From: Pseudomonas putida
Lineage (GTDB): Bacteria; Pseudomonadota; Gammaproteobacteria; Pseudomonadales; Pseudomonadaceae
Direction of reading: 5' to 3'
Assembly: GCA_041879295.1 (NCBI GenBank)
Contig: CP047152.1
Span: 2,733,501-2,797,500 of the forward strand
DNA: 64,000 bases
Shown: piece by piece, positions 1 to 8,717 of the stretch
How positions within the stretch are numbered: position 1 is the stretch's first letter
How the letters are laid out: each line of letters begins with the position of its first letter
Translations under genes and position numbers: made by a program
Notes under the pieces: generated by a model
What the model saw: the letters and a program-made list of their open reading frames with translations, nothing else
Databases searched by the model: none
Told to the model about the DNA's origin: nothing

Positions 1-815
1 ATGCCCAGCGAGCGATAGAAGCGCGCCAGCTCGTACATCATCAGGCGCTGGTGCAGTGCTGGCAGGCGCCGCAGTTGGCAGGAGGCCCAGTACCGTACAC
101 GCGGGTGCCTACGCAGCAGCCAAAGCGCCGCGACCCCACCGACGCTGCCCAGCGCCAGGGGCGCTTGCTGGGCATGCAGAAACAGGCCGACCTGCATCAG
201 TACCCGTGACAACCAGGGTAGTTCGGTGCCCATGCCCTCGAACACTTGGCTGAAACGCGGCACCACATAGCCGAGCAGGAACAGCACCACCCCACCCCCC
301 ACCAGCAACAGCAGCAACGGGTAGACCGAGGCACCCACCAGCTTCTGTCGGACCAGGTCCAGGCGCTGGCGATAGCTGATATAGCGGGTGAGGGCATCGC
401 CCAGGGCGCCGGTGCGTTCACTGGACTGCACCAGCGCCACATACAACGGCGGGAATACACGCGGTTGCTGGCCCAGTGCCTGGGACAGCGAGCGGCCCTC
501 GTACAACTGGCGTACCAGCTCGGCGAGCACCTTGCGCGCTGTCGCTGCCGGGCTCTTCTCCGCCAGGCTTTCCAGTGCGTCGATCAGCGGCAGGCCGGCA
601 TTGAGCAAGGTTGACAGTTCCTGGCTGAACAGCACCAGGTCGAACGCCGCTTCACGGCGCCAGGCCATGCCGCGCAAGGCGCCGCCGCTGCTGCGCAGGC
701 TGAGCACACGCAGGCCTTGGTCTTCGGCCTGGCGGCGGGCCTGGTCCGCGTCCTCGGCATCGATCTGCAACTGCACCACGCCCTGCCTACCCAGGGCCTT
801 GAGGCTGTAGCGCAT
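1..815 (-). CDS. gspF: Type II secretion inner-membrane platform protein GspF (3' end cut by window)
   Basis: The reading frame is open on the minus strand from an ATG at 815 to the window edge, so about 270 N-terminal residues of a usual ~400 are present. It begins MRYSLKALGRQG, the typical start of GspF/PilC proteins. A cytoplasmic helical domain follows, then a membrane segment rich in Leu and Val near residue 165-190. The phrase SQELSTLLNAGLPLIDALES is a family signature. GspF is the polytopic platform protein that couples the secretion ATPase to pseudopilus assembly in the inner membrane. It lies 11 bases downstream of gspG on the same strand, so the two are co-transcribed. The rest of the secretion operon presumably continues leftwards. 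I cannot tell from this fragment which of the P. putida type II systems this is. Confidence 0.9.
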   Translation of the reverse strand, partial: MRYSLKALGRQGVVQLQIDAEDADQARRQAEDQGLRVLSLRSSGGALRGMAWRREAAFDLVLFSQELSTLLNAGLPLIDALESLAEKSPAATARKVLAELVRQLYEGRSLSQALGQQPRVFPPLYVALVQSSERTGALGDALTRYISYRQRLDLVRQKLVGASVYPLLLLLVGGGVVLFLLGYVVPRFSQVFEGMGTELPWLSRVLMQVGLFLHAQQAPLALGSVGGVAALWLLRRHPRVRYWASCQLRRLPALHQRLMMYELARFYRSLG

Positions 816-826
816 GGCCGCTCTCC

Positions 827-1252
827 TTACTGCCAGCTGGTAATTTCGGCGTTTTCCCCATCGCCACCCGGCTGGCCGTCCTTGCCCATCGACAGCAGGT
901 CGTACTCACCGCCGTTCTCGCCGGGTTGCCGGTAGATATACGGGCGGCCCCACGGGTCTTGCGGCACGGCCTTCTGCAGGTACGGGCCGGTCCAGCGAGC
1001 CTCGCCACTGGGGGCGACCACCAGTGCCTGCAAGCCTTGTTCGCTGTTGGGGTAGTGGCCGACCTCCAGGCGGTACAGGTCCAGGGCCTTGCTCAGCCCC
1101 TCAATCTGCGCCCGCGCAACCTTGGCCTCGGAGCGGCCTAGCTGACTGAAGTACTTGGGCGCGACGATGCCGGCCAGCAGGCCGAGTACCACCAGTACCA
1201 CCAGGAGTTCAAGCAGAGTGAAGCCACGTTGCGGGTTGGTTCTGCGCTGCAT
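827..1252 (-). CDS. gspG: Type II secretion major pseudopilin GspG
   Basis: This 141-residue protein is the major pseudopilin whose polymer pushes substrates through the outer-membrane secretin. The prepilin peptidase site is visible as RG followed by FTLLELLVV: cleavage after Gly10, and Glu15 becomes the essential Glu5 of the mature protein. A single hydrophobic helix follows. The C-terminus holds the GspG-specific segment with DPWGRPY and the Gly/Asp-rich loop that binds calcium in known GspG structures. The frame could be extended upstream by 52 codons, but that extension has no leader character, and the short basic leader MQRRTNPQRG fits a prepilin exactly. It is the first gene of this end of the operon, divergent from the transglycosylase at 1438. 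Confidence 0.95.
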   Translation of the reverse strand: MQRRTNPQRGFTLLELLVVLVVLGLLAGIVAPKYFSQLGRSEAKVARAQIEGLSKALDLYRLEVGHYPNSEQGLQALVVAPSGEARWTGPYLQKAVPQDPWGRPYIYRQPGENGGEYDLLSMGKDGQPGGDGENAEITSWQ

Positions 1253-1437
1253 GGTGAAGCCCTCCACTGCTATGGGGACAAGCGTTGACATGCACCATGC
1301 AACAGCCGTGCACGTCTGCCCCGGGGCCTTGCGCCATGGGGCACAGGAAGCGGCACAGTGCTTGCGTCGTGGTGACTGTCCTCGGGTTTTCCGGGGCATT
1401 TCCCCCACATCGGGGCCACGACGAAGAGGCGACCGGC

Positions 1438-2031
1438 ATGCGTGGACTCATCCTCGGTTTGATCTGGCTGGCGGCAGGTGCTGCCCAGGCCGATGTGTAC
1501 ATCTCAATCGATGCCAAGGGTGGCTACGTGCTGACCAATGTCCATCGACCAGGGCGCCACTATGAGAAGGTGATCAACGAGCCGCTGTCCCAGGGTGGGC
1601 CGGTCAAGGCGCAGATGATCACTGGCCGCCCTTACGCCGAGGTCGTCGCCACGGCTGCGCGCATCCACAACGTGCCGCCGGCGCTGCTGCACGCGGTGAT
1701 CAAGGCCGAGTCCGGCTACAACCCCAAAGCCCGTTCGCGGGCGGGGGCAGTTGGGTTGATGCAACTGATGCCGGATACCGCCCGCGAGATGGGGGTGCAA
1801 GACCGGCTGGACCCTGAAGACAATGTGCAAGGCGGGGCACGCTACCTCAAGCAAATGCTTACCCTGTTCGACAATGACATCACCTTGGCTGTGGCGGCCT
1901 ACAACGCCGGCCCGGATGCTGTATTGCGGCGCGGTGCCGTGCCGCCGTTTGCCGAGACCCGGCGCTATGTGCCCACGGTGCTGCGCGAATATCGCAAGTT
2001 GCAAGGGTTGACTGATGATTCGCCCTTGTAA
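1438..2031 (+). CDS. Secreted lytic transglycosylase, SLT family
   Basis: This 197-residue protein starts at an ATG preceded by GAAGAGGCG and has a signal peptide with a likely cut after AQA (residue 18). The SLT domain covers about residues 65-185. It has the catalytic Glu91 in the phrase AESGYNPKARS, followed by GAVGLMQLMPDTA and the AYNAGP motif. These enzymes cleave the MurNAc-GlcNAc bond of peptidoglycan to 1,6-anhydro products in the periplasm. It is divergent from gspG with 185 bases between, so it may make room in the wall for the secretion apparatus; that link is inference from position. An in-frame upstream ATG at 1285 is unlikely because it would bury the signal peptide. Confidence 0.88.
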   Translation: MRGLILGLIWLAAGAAQADVYISIDAKGGYVLTNVHRPGRHYEKVINEPLSQGGPVKAQMITGRPYAEVVATAARIHNVPPALLHAVIKAESGYNPKARSRAGAVGLMQLMPDTAREMGVQDRLDPEDNVQGGARYLKQMLTLFDNDITLAVAAYNAGPDAVLRRGAVPPFAETRRYVPTVLREYRKLQGLTDDSPL

Positions 2032-2195
2032 CACCTGGCTTGCAGCTCCCGTATTCCACAGGGGCAGCGCCACCTTCGGCTGTATCGGGTAGGGTGAAGT
2101 GAGGAGGGGATCAATACCCTTCGGCGGATGCCATCAATTTAATACCATGGATTCCCCAAGTCTGGGCTATAACCTTCTAAAGGTGCCCAACTGAG

Positions 2196-3656
2196 GTGTC
2201 CGTTATGGACGTCGCCCCTCGTTCCGACACTATTGACGTGCCTGCCGGTAGCGAGTTGGCCGTCCCGCGCAAGCCGTTCAACCTGCTGCGCTGGTATGCC
2301 TGGGTCAGTCTAGCCATCATTCTCTCGGTGGCGGCCGGGCTGGGGCTGATTTCCAGCCGCTTCATCATCGACGAGAGTGTCGAGCGTGATGCGCTACTCA
2401 CCGCACAGTTCATCACCTCCATCGCCGATGCCGAAGTGCGCCATGTGTCGATCCCCAATGTGCGGACCATGGGCGAACTGCTCGATCCGCGCACCGACCG
2501 CAACAACTTGCCCGAGGTCGACCCGGAAGCCCGGCGCATGGCCCGTGGCGAGTTCCTTGACCATATCGCTCACCTGCCCGATATTCTGCTGGCCAATATT
2601 TATGCTTTGGACCATACAGTGATCTGGTCCACCAACCCGGCACTGATCGGCAAGCTGATTGAAGGCGACGAAGACTTGAATCGGGCTTTCGAGTACAAGA
2701 TGCGGGTTTCGGCCAGCTACCACAATTTCGAACAGGCCCGCACCGAGCAGAAGTTCATCACCCCGCCCAAGCAGCTATTCATCGAGAACTACATTCCGCT
2801 GTTCGATGCCGATGGCGATCAGGTCACAGCGATGGTCGAGATTTACAAGGAACCCCATGACCTGATCGTACGCATCGAGCGTGGCCTGATCCTGATCTGG
2901 TTGGCCATCACCGTCGGCGCTGCTCTGGTCTATGTCGGCCTGTACGGCATCATGCACCGCGCCGCGCGGCTGCTGGCGGTGCAGCAAAAGCGGCTGATCA
3001 GCAGCGAAACCTACGTGGCACTGGGTGAGGTGTCGTCGGCAGTGGCCCATAGCCTGCGCAACCCGCTGGCCAGCATCCGCTCAAGTGCCGAACTGGCCCA
3101 GGCGTTCGACGAAGGCCCGGCGCAGAGCCAGGTCAACGACATCATCAGCCAGGTCGATCGCATGTCGCAGTGGATCCGCCAGATGCTGCAGTCACTGCGC
3201 CCGCTGAACGACGAGGCGTTGGCGGTGGACTTGCCGCAGGCGCTGGAGGAGGCCCTGCAGACCTACGCTGTGCCGCTGGCGCGCAGCGGAGTAAGCCTGG
3301 ACCTGCAACCCTTACCGGCCGTGCAGGTGTTGGGGCACCCGGTATTACTGCGCCAGGTATTCAGTAGCCTGATCGCCAATGCCTTGGAAGCGATGGAGCA
3401 GGGCGGGCGGTTGCGTATCGAAGTGGTACGTCACAACCGGCGCAGCCTGACCTTGCGCTTGTCCGACAATGGCAATGGCATGAACGACGAGCAGCAGCGA
3501 ATGGCCTTCCGACCATTCTTCACGACCAAACCAGGTGGGCTGGGGGTGGGGCTGGTGCTGGTGAAGCGCATCATGGAACGCTTCGGCGGTACGGTTCGGC
3601 TCAGCAGCAGCGAGGGCCATGGCACGAGGGTTTCGTTAAGTTTCCGACTGACCTGA
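2196..3656 (+). CDS. Membrane sensor histidine kinase, first of a tandem paralogous pair
   Basis: This 486-residue protein has two membrane helices (about 34-55 and 230-252) bracketing a ~175-residue periplasmic sensor region. A short linker leads to the dimerisation/phosphoacceptor helix with His285 in AVAHSLRNPLASI. The ATPase domain shows the N box (IANALEAM), DNGNGM, FFTTKPGGLGVGL and the C-terminal GTRVSLSF. It has no PAS or receiver domain. The track start is a GTG; an ATG three codons later at 2205 is an alternative. It aligns end to end with the kinase at 3961, including the sensor region, so the pair arose by duplication. The likely partner is the sigma54-type regulator at 5423. The signal sensed is unknown. 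Confidence 0.9.
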   Translation: MSVMDVAPRSDTIDVPAGSELAVPRKPFNLLRWYAWVSLAIILSVAAGLGLISSRFIIDESVERDALLTAQFITSIADAEVRHVSIPNVRTMGELLDPRTDRNNLPEVDPEARRMARGEFLDHIAHLPDILLANIYALDHTVIWSTNPALIGKLIEGDEDLNRAFEYKMRVSASYHNFEQARTEQKFITPPKQLFIENYIPLFDADGDQVTAMVEIYKEPHDLIVRIERGLILIWLAITVGAALVYVGLYGIMHRAARLLAVQQKRLISSETYVALGEVSSAVAHSLRNPLASIRSSAELAQAFDEGPAQSQVNDIISQVDRMSQWIRQMLQSLRPLNDEALAVDLPQALEEALQTYAVPLARSGVSLDLQPLPAVQVLGHPVLLRQVFSSLIANALEAMEQGGRLRIEVVRHNRRSLTLRLSDNGNGMNDEQQRMAFRPFFTTKPGGLGVGLVLVKRIMERFGGTVRLSSSEGHGTRVSLSFRLT

Positions 3657-3960
3657 AAGCACCAAGACACATTAATAAAGGGATGTAAGATTTTGATATA
3701 AAAGGTAATAGCGTTTTGGGTCAAAATCACCCAAATGTGGGGAAGACTCCTCAAAATTAATCTAGAAAGTTCTTTCAACTTACTGATAAATAACAGTTTT
3801 AATAGGTAATAGTCCTGCTGGCTGAGTTTTTGCAGCGTAATTTGTGAAGCGCGACACACGACAAAGGGCAGCTGCGACTGCCGGGTGGATTGCTAACCAT
3901 TGGCTACTGCCATTGGCCTTGATGCAGTTCTGAACGTACGCCCTGCGCGGGAACTACGCG
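3657..3960. other. AT-rich spacer between the two paralogous kinase genes
   Basis: This 304-base stretch has no convincing gene. Roughly 3665-3845 is far more AT-rich than anything near it, with runs such as AAAATTAATCTAGAAAG and ATAAATAACAGTTTTAATAGG. It probably holds the promoter of the second kinase gene, meaning the two kinases can be transcribed separately. I could not identify a sigma54 (GG-N10-GC) element or a clear terminator in it. A 142-codon minus-strand frame across part of it mixes antisense kinase sequence with this AT-rich DNA and is not credible. Confidence 0.5.
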
Positions 3961-5454
3961 ATGCAGATGCTGGAAAACGAAGCGCCCGAAAAGGCCAATG
4001 CGACCGCCAGCGGGCTGGCCGTACCCTTGCGTGAATTCAACCTGCTGCGCTGGTTTTCGGTGATCAGCCTGTTGATCATCACCACGGTGGCCGGTGGGCT
4101 GGGTTACGTCTCGACGCGCTTCGTGGTGCGCGACAGCGTGCAGCGCGATGCCATGCTCACCGCGCAGTTCATTCAGGCAATGGCCCAGGCCGAAGTGCGC
4201 CATTCGCAATTGCCGCCGGGCACCACTATGGGCGAGTTGCTGGACCCGCAGTTGGATCTGCAGCACCTGCAGTTCACCCCGGCGTTGGCCGAAGCGACCC
4301 GGGTCGAGTTCCTCGATCATGTCAAACACCTGCCGGATACCTTGCTGGCCAATGTCTACGCCCGCGACCGCACCATTGTCTGGTCCACCAACGTCGAGCT
4401 GATCGGCAAGCGAATAGGAGATGATGGTGATCTTGAGCGCGCTTTTCACTCGCGCAAGGCGGTGTCGGCCAGTTATCACAAGGCCGCCGAGGATCGCGAA
4501 GAGCAGAAGTTCCAGCGCGCACCGCGTTACCTGTTCATCGAGAATTACATCCCGCTGTTCGACAGCCAGGGCGAGCAGGTACTGGCCATGGTGGAAATCT
4601 ACAAGGAGCCGCAGGATCTGATCCGGCGCATCCAGCGCGGCTATTTGCTGATCTGGGCCTCTACCTTGGTGGGCGGGGCGTTGATCTACTTCGGGCTGTT
4701 CTGGATCGTGCGCCGGGCGGCGCACATGCTGCGCCTGCAGCAAGAGCGGCTGGTGGCGAGCGAAACCTATGTGGCGCTGGGTGAAATGTCGTCGGCAGTG
4801 GCTCACAGCATGCGCAATCCGCTGGCCAATATCCTCTCCAGCGCCGAACTTGCCCAGGAGACCGCCAACCCTGCTGCGCAGAAGAACATCACTGACATCA
4901 TCAGCCAGGTCGACCGCATGTCGCGCTGGGTGCGCGACTTGCTGGTGTCGTTGCGCCCGGCCAGTGATGAACCCGAGGCCGTGGACCTGGTGGCGGCCAT
5001 CGAGGACACCCACCTGGCCTTCGCTCAGCAGATCGAACGCAATGGCGTGCGCTTCCATTTCGAAGGGCCTGACGTGCAGTGGGTGGTCAGCCAGCCGCTG
5101 CAGCTCACGCAGATTCTCAACAGCCTGTTCTCCAACGCCCTGGAGGCCATGCCCGCTGGCGGGATGCTCAATGCCCAGGTCAATGTGCAAGAAGGCCTGC
5201 GTGCCGAGTTCGTGCTGACCGACACCGGCAAAGGCATGAGCCAACAGCAGGAGCGGATGGTGTTCAAACCGTTCTTCACGACCAAACAGGGTGGCCTCGG
5301 CGTAGGCCTGGCCCTGGTCAAGCGCATCATGGAACGTTTTGGCGGCTCGGTCAGCCTGAGCAGCCGCGAAGAGGAAGGAACCCGCGTCAGCCTTACATTC
5401 AATATTGCAGCGGGAGGGGAACATGGAGCACAGCATCCTGGTCGTCGAGGATGA
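3961..5454 (+). CDS. Membrane sensor histidine kinase, second of a tandem paralogous pair
   Basis: This 497-residue kinase has the same architecture as its upstream neighbour: helix 1 at about 31-51, a periplasmic region, helix 2 at about 228-250, His282 in AVAHSMRNPLANI, then N, G1, F and G2 boxes (DTGKGM, FFTTKQGGLGVGL). The sensor regions of the two share long matching stretches, for example the DAMLTAQFI and IENYIPLFD regions, but differ around residues 82-112 and 160-185, where specificity may lie. Its end overlaps the response-regulator gene by 32 bases, indicating translational coupling and making it the primary partner of that regulator. The last ~15 residues run over the regulator start and are not part of the domain. 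Confidence 0.92.
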   Translation: MQMLENEAPEKANATASGLAVPLREFNLLRWFSVISLLIITTVAGGLGYVSTRFVVRDSVQRDAMLTAQFIQAMAQAEVRHSQLPPGTTMGELLDPQLDLQHLQFTPALAEATRVEFLDHVKHLPDTLLANVYARDRTIVWSTNVELIGKRIGDDGDLERAFHSRKAVSASYHKAAEDREEQKFQRAPRYLFIENYIPLFDSQGEQVLAMVEIYKEPQDLIRRIQRGYLLIWASTLVGGALIYFGLFWIVRRAAHMLRLQQERLVASETYVALGEMSSAVAHSMRNPLANILSSAELAQETANPAAQKNITDIISQVDRMSRWVRDLLVSLRPASDEPEAVDLVAAIEDTHLAFAQQIERNGVRFHFEGPDVQWVVSQPLQLTQILNSLFSNALEAMPAGGMLNAQVNVQEGLRAEFVLTDTGKGMSQQQERMVFKPFFTTKQGGLGVGLALVKRIMERFGGSVSLSSREEEGTRVSLTFNIAAGGEHGAQHPGRRG

Positions 5455-6850
5455 TGAAATCCTTGCCGACAACATTCGCACTTACCTCAGCCTCAAGGGC
5501 TACGAAGTCATCGTGTGCCACAGCGCAGAGCTGGCGCTGGAGCAGATCAAGCGGGCGCAGCCTGACGCGGTGCTGACCGACAACTCGTTGCCAGGCATGA
5601 GCGGGCACGACCTGTTGCGTACCCTGGTGGCCCAGGCGCCAGGCCTGAAAGTGATCATGATGACCGGCTACGGCAATGTAGAAGATGCCGTGCAGGCGAT
5701 GAAGGAGGGCGCCTTTCATTACCTGACCAAGCCGGTGGTTTTGGCCGAGCTCAAACTGACCCTGGACAAGGCCCTGGCTACCGAGCGTATGGAACGCACG
5801 CTGTCGTTCTACCAGGAGCGCGAGGCGCAGAAGTCCGGGTTGCAGGCATTGATCGGCGACTCGCCGGTGATGCTCACCCTCAAGCACACCCTGCGCCAGG
5901 TGCTCGATGCCGAGCGGCGCATGGCCAGTGACGACCTGCCACCGGTGCTGATCGAAGGCGAGACCGGTACCGGCAAGGAGCTGGTGGCCCGCGCCCTGCA
6001 TTTTGATGGTTCGCGCAGTAAAGGGCCGTTCATCGAGTTCAATTGCGCTTCGATCCCTGCCAACCTGCTTGAGGCCGAACTGTTTGGCCACGAGAAGGGC
6101 GCGTTCACCGATGCCAAGGAGCGCCGGGTGGGACTGGTGGAGGCTGCCGATGGCGGCACCTTGTTCCTTGACGAGATCGGCGAAATGGACTTGGTGCTGC
6201 AGGCCAAGCTGCTCAAGTTGCTGGAAGACCGCAGCATCCGCCGGATTGGTGCTGTGAAGGAGCGCAAGGTCGATCTGCGGGTGATCAGCGCCACCAACTG
6301 TAACCTGGAACAAATGGTGCAGCAGGGCAAGTTCCGCCGTGACCTGTTCTTCCGCCTTCGCATTATCGCCTTGAAGGTGCCGCGCCTGTATTCGCGTGGC
6401 CAGGACATACTGCTACTGGCGCGGCATTTCCTTGCCCACCATAGCCGCCGTTATGGCAAGCCAAACCTGCGCTTTTCTGCCGAGGCTGAGAACCTGATGC
6501 TCGGTTATAGCTGGCCTGGCAATGTGCGCGAATTGCGCAACATGCTGGAGCAGACCGTGTTGCTGGCGCCGAACGAAGTCGTGCAGGCGCATCAGTTGAA
6601 CCTGTGCATGACCTTGGTTGACGAGCCGTTGGCGCAGCAGCCGATGGCGGCCATGTTCGAAATGCCGCGGCACGAACCAGAACCGGGTACAAGCCTGCCT
6701 GACATGGAGCGTGACCTTGTCTGCAAGACCTTGGACCGCACCGACTGGAACGTGACCAAGTCAGCGCGGATGCTGGGGTTGTCGCGGGATATGCTGCGTT
6801 ACCGGATCGAAAAACTGGGTCTGACCCGGCCCGACAAGCGTCAGTGGTAG
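5423..6850 (+). CDS. NtrC-family sigma54-dependent response regulator
   Basis: This 475-residue protein has a receiver domain (about 1-120, phosphoacceptor Asp53 in LTDNSLPGMSG, conserved Lys in LTKPV). A central AAA+ domain follows with Walker A GETGTGKE at about 179-186 and Walker B LFLDEIGEM. At the end is a Fis-type helix-turn-helix around WNVTKSARMLGLSRDMLRYR. The sigma54-contact loop reads GAFTDA (226-231) instead of the usual GAFTGA. I chose the ATG at 5423, preceded by GGGAGGGGAAC, because the receiver starts immediately after it; an earlier start at 5405 only adds seven residues. It overlaps the second kinase gene and probably serves both kinases. Targets are not evident; no sigma54 promoter was recognised nearby. 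Confidence 0.93.
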   Translation: MEHSILVVEDDEILADNIRTYLSLKGYEVIVCHSAELALEQIKRAQPDAVLTDNSLPGMSGHDLLRTLVAQAPGLKVIMMTGYGNVEDAVQAMKEGAFHYLTKPVVLAELKLTLDKALATERMERTLSFYQEREAQKSGLQALIGDSPVMLTLKHTLRQVLDAERRMASDDLPPVLIEGETGTGKELVARALHFDGSRSKGPFIEFNCASIPANLLEAELFGHEKGAFTDAKERRVGLVEAADGGTLFLDEIGEMDLVLQAKLLKLLEDRSIRRIGAVKERKVDLRVISATNCNLEQMVQQGKFRRDLFFRLRIIALKVPRLYSRGQDILLLARHFLAHHSRRYGKPNLRFSAEAENLMLGYSWPGNVRELRNMLEQTVLLAPNEVVQAHQLNLCMTLVDEPLAQQPMAAMFEMPRHEPEPGTSLPDMERDLVCKTLDRTDWNVTKSARMLGLSRDMLRYRIEKLGLTRPDKRQW

Positions 6851-6864
6851 TACAGGCAGGGTCG

Positions 6865-7167
6865 TCAACGGTTACCTGTGCCCGAGCTGCCTTCTCCTTG
6901 CCGGCCGGTACCTTCCGACCCACTGCCATCCATCCCCGGCAGATTGCGGTTGTCATTCTGCATGGCTGGCGGGCTTTGTGGTTCGTTGCCCTGTATGCGC
7001 GGGTCGGTATCCCGCGGCAAGGGCTTCTCGATCGGGTTGAGGGTGCTGTCCACGCCTGGCTGTGGCGCTGTATTGTGCGGATCGTCGGGGTAGGTCGGGC
7101 CTGTGCCGACAGCAAAAGCCAGCGGCGAGGCGAGCAGGGCAATCGACAGGATGATTGAGCGGGGCAT
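6865..7167 (-). CDS. Small secreted proline/glycine-rich protein of unknown function
   Basis: This 100-residue product starts MPRSIILSIALLASPLAFA, a clear signal peptide with cleavage after AFA (residue 19). The mature part is polar and low in complexity, rich in Pro, Asn, Gly and Asp, ending in a Gly/Ser-rich tail, with no recognised domain. The chosen ATG follows a GGAG-like site (AAAGGAGCC); a start 30 codons earlier would bury the signal peptide. It lies downstream of gntP on the same strand (86-base gap) and converges with the response regulator gene, 14 bases between the stops. A periplasmic or surface-exposed disordered protein is likely. I do not recognise a function. Confidence 0.7.
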   Translation of the reverse strand: MPRSIILSIALLASPLAFAVGTGPTYPDDPHNTAPQPGVDSTLNPIEKPLPRDTDPRIQGNEPQSPPAMQNDNRNLPGMDGSGSEGTGRQGEGSSGTGNR

Positions 7168-7253
7168 GGCAGGCTCCTTTGCTATACGGGTAGGGCTCAT
7201 ACTTCCCTTTGGCCTTACCCGAAACGTGAAGGTGCCATTACCCCGATCAACGG

Positions 7254-8606
7254 TCACACCACCAGCGACAGCAACATGATGAAAATGATGCCGACGATAG
7301 ACAGGATCGTCTCCATCATGCTCCAGGTCTTGAAGGTTTCTGCCACGGTCATGTTGAAGTACTGTTTCACCAGCCAGAAGCCGGCGTCGTTCACATGGGA
7401 CAGGATCAGCGAGCCGGCACCGGTGGCCAGTACCAACAGCTCACGGTTCACCCCCGGCACCAGATCGATCACCGGCGCCACGATGCCCGCGCCGGTAATG
7501 GTGGCGACGGTGGCGGAGCCGGTCGCGATACGGATCACCGCCGCCACCAGCCAAGCCAGCATGATCGGCGAAATTTCCGCCTGCACGGCCATTTGCCCGA
7601 TCACGCTACCCACACCGGTGTCCACCAGCATTTGCTTGAAGCCACCGCCAGCGCCGACGATCAGCACGATGGCTGCAGTCGGTGCCAGGCTCTGGTCGAG
7701 CATCTTCATGATCTGCTGGCGATTGAAGCCGCGAGCCGAGCCGAAGGTGTAGAAGGCCAGCAGCAGGGCGGCGAGCAGGGCGGTGATCGGGTGGCCGATC
7801 AGGTCCATCCACTGGCGCACGATGTGCTCGGCAGGCAGCACCACGTCGGCGAACGTTTTCAGCAGCATCAACGCGACTGGCAGCAGCACGGTGATCAGTG
7901 TGATGCTGAAGCTTGGCAGGTTGCCCTGGTCGGACTCCTTGGCGATCTGGTCCATCAGTTCCTGGGACGGGTTGCCCGGGATGTAGCGGGAGATGAAGTT
8001 ACCGAACAGAGGGCCGGCGATGATCGCGGTGGGTAGTGCGACGAGCAGACCATAGAAGATGGTCTTGCCAATGTCAGCATGGAAAATGCCGATTGCCAGC
8101 AAGGGGCCCGGGTGTGGTGGCACCAGACCGTGCACCACCGACAGGCCGGCCAGCAGCGGAATGCCGATCTTCACCAGCGATACGCCGGAGCGTCGGGCGA
8201 CGATGAATACCAGTGGAATCAGCAGCACAAAGCCGATTTCGAAGAACAGCGGGATGCCCACCAAGAAGGCGGCGAACATCATCGCCCAATGCACGTTCTT
8301 CTTGCCAAAGGCGCGGATGAGGGTTTGCGCGATCTGGTCGGCCCCCCCAGAGTCGGCCATCAGCTTGCCGAGCATGGTGCCCAGGGCGAGCACGATACCG
8401 ACGAAGCCGAGTACGCCGCCAAAGCCGTCCTGGAACGATTTCATGACCTTGGCCACCGGCATGCCGGAGGTCAGGCCCAGGAAGCCGGCCGCGAGGGTGA
8501 GGGCGACGAAGGGGTGAACCTTGAAGTGGGTGATCAGCAGGATCAGTCCGACGATGGTAACCATCGCGTCGAGCAGCAGGAAAGTATCAGTAGCCAGTCC
8601 GAACAT
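7254..8606 (-). CDS. gntP: Gluconate:H+ symporter, GntP family
   Basis: This 450-residue polytopic protein has about 12 hydrophobic segments and GntP-family features such as LVPPHPGPLLAIGIFHADIG and the Gly-rich IVLIVGAGGGFKQML. It imports D-gluconate across the inner membrane. The neighbouring gnuK on the same strand phosphorylates the imported gluconate, and gnuR is the local repressor. A palindrome matching those upstream of gnuK and gnuR lies at 8679-8692, about 70 bases before the start, so gntP appears to have its own GnuR-controlled promoter rather than relying on readthrough. The leader also has an A-rich stretch (AAAACAACGATAAG) loosely like a Crc/Hfq target. P. putida literature also uses gnuT or gntT for this gene. 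Confidence 0.93.
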   Translation of the reverse strand: MFGLATDTFLLLDAMVTIVGLILLITHFKVHPFVALTLAAGFLGLTSGMPVAKVMKSFQDGFGGVLGFVGIVLALGTMLGKLMADSGGADQIAQTLIRAFGKKNVHWAMMFAAFLVGIPLFFEIGFVLLIPLVFIVARRSGVSLVKIGIPLLAGLSVVHGLVPPHPGPLLAIGIFHADIGKTIFYGLLVALPTAIIAGPLFGNFISRYIPGNPSQELMDQIAKESDQGNLPSFSITLITVLLPVALMLLKTFADVVLPAEHIVRQWMDLIGHPITALLAALLLAFYTFGSARGFNRQQIMKMLDQSLAPTAAIVLIVGAGGGFKQMLVDTGVGSVIGQMAVQAEISPIMLAWLVAAVIRIATGSATVATITGAGIVAPVIDLVPGVNRELLVLATGAGSLILSHVNDAGFWLVKQYFNMTVAETFKTWSMMETILSIVGIIFIMLLSLVV

Positions 8607-8678
8607 GGTTTGAAGGCCTCGGTCTTATCGTTGTTTTGGGCGTAGCTTTTTGGAGTCTTTGCCCGCTTTACGGGTCGG

Positions 8679-8692
8679 GGTAGCGCTGTCTT
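8679..8692. promoter_or_regulatory. Putative GnuR operator upstream of gntP
   Basis: The sequence GGTAGCGCTGTCTT, read on the other strand as AAGACAGCGCTACC, shares the core AGACAGCGCTA with sites upstream of gnuK and gnuR. The centre AGCGCT is palindromic, as expected for a LacI-family dimer. It sits in the 111-base gap between gnuK and gntP. The assignment to GnuR is inferred from the three-fold occurrence at exactly the three local promoters. Confidence 0.65.
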
Positions 8693-8717
8693 GGGTGAGA
8701 CGGAAAAACCACCGAGG

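Noticed and set aside
827..1408. 193-residue version of GspG starting far upstream
   Set aside because: The extra 52 residues lack leader character; a prepilin needs a short basic leader directly before GFTLLE.
3904..5481. 525-codon minus-strand frame antisense to the second kinase
   Set aside because: Complement of a clear histidine kinase; no start signal or domain.
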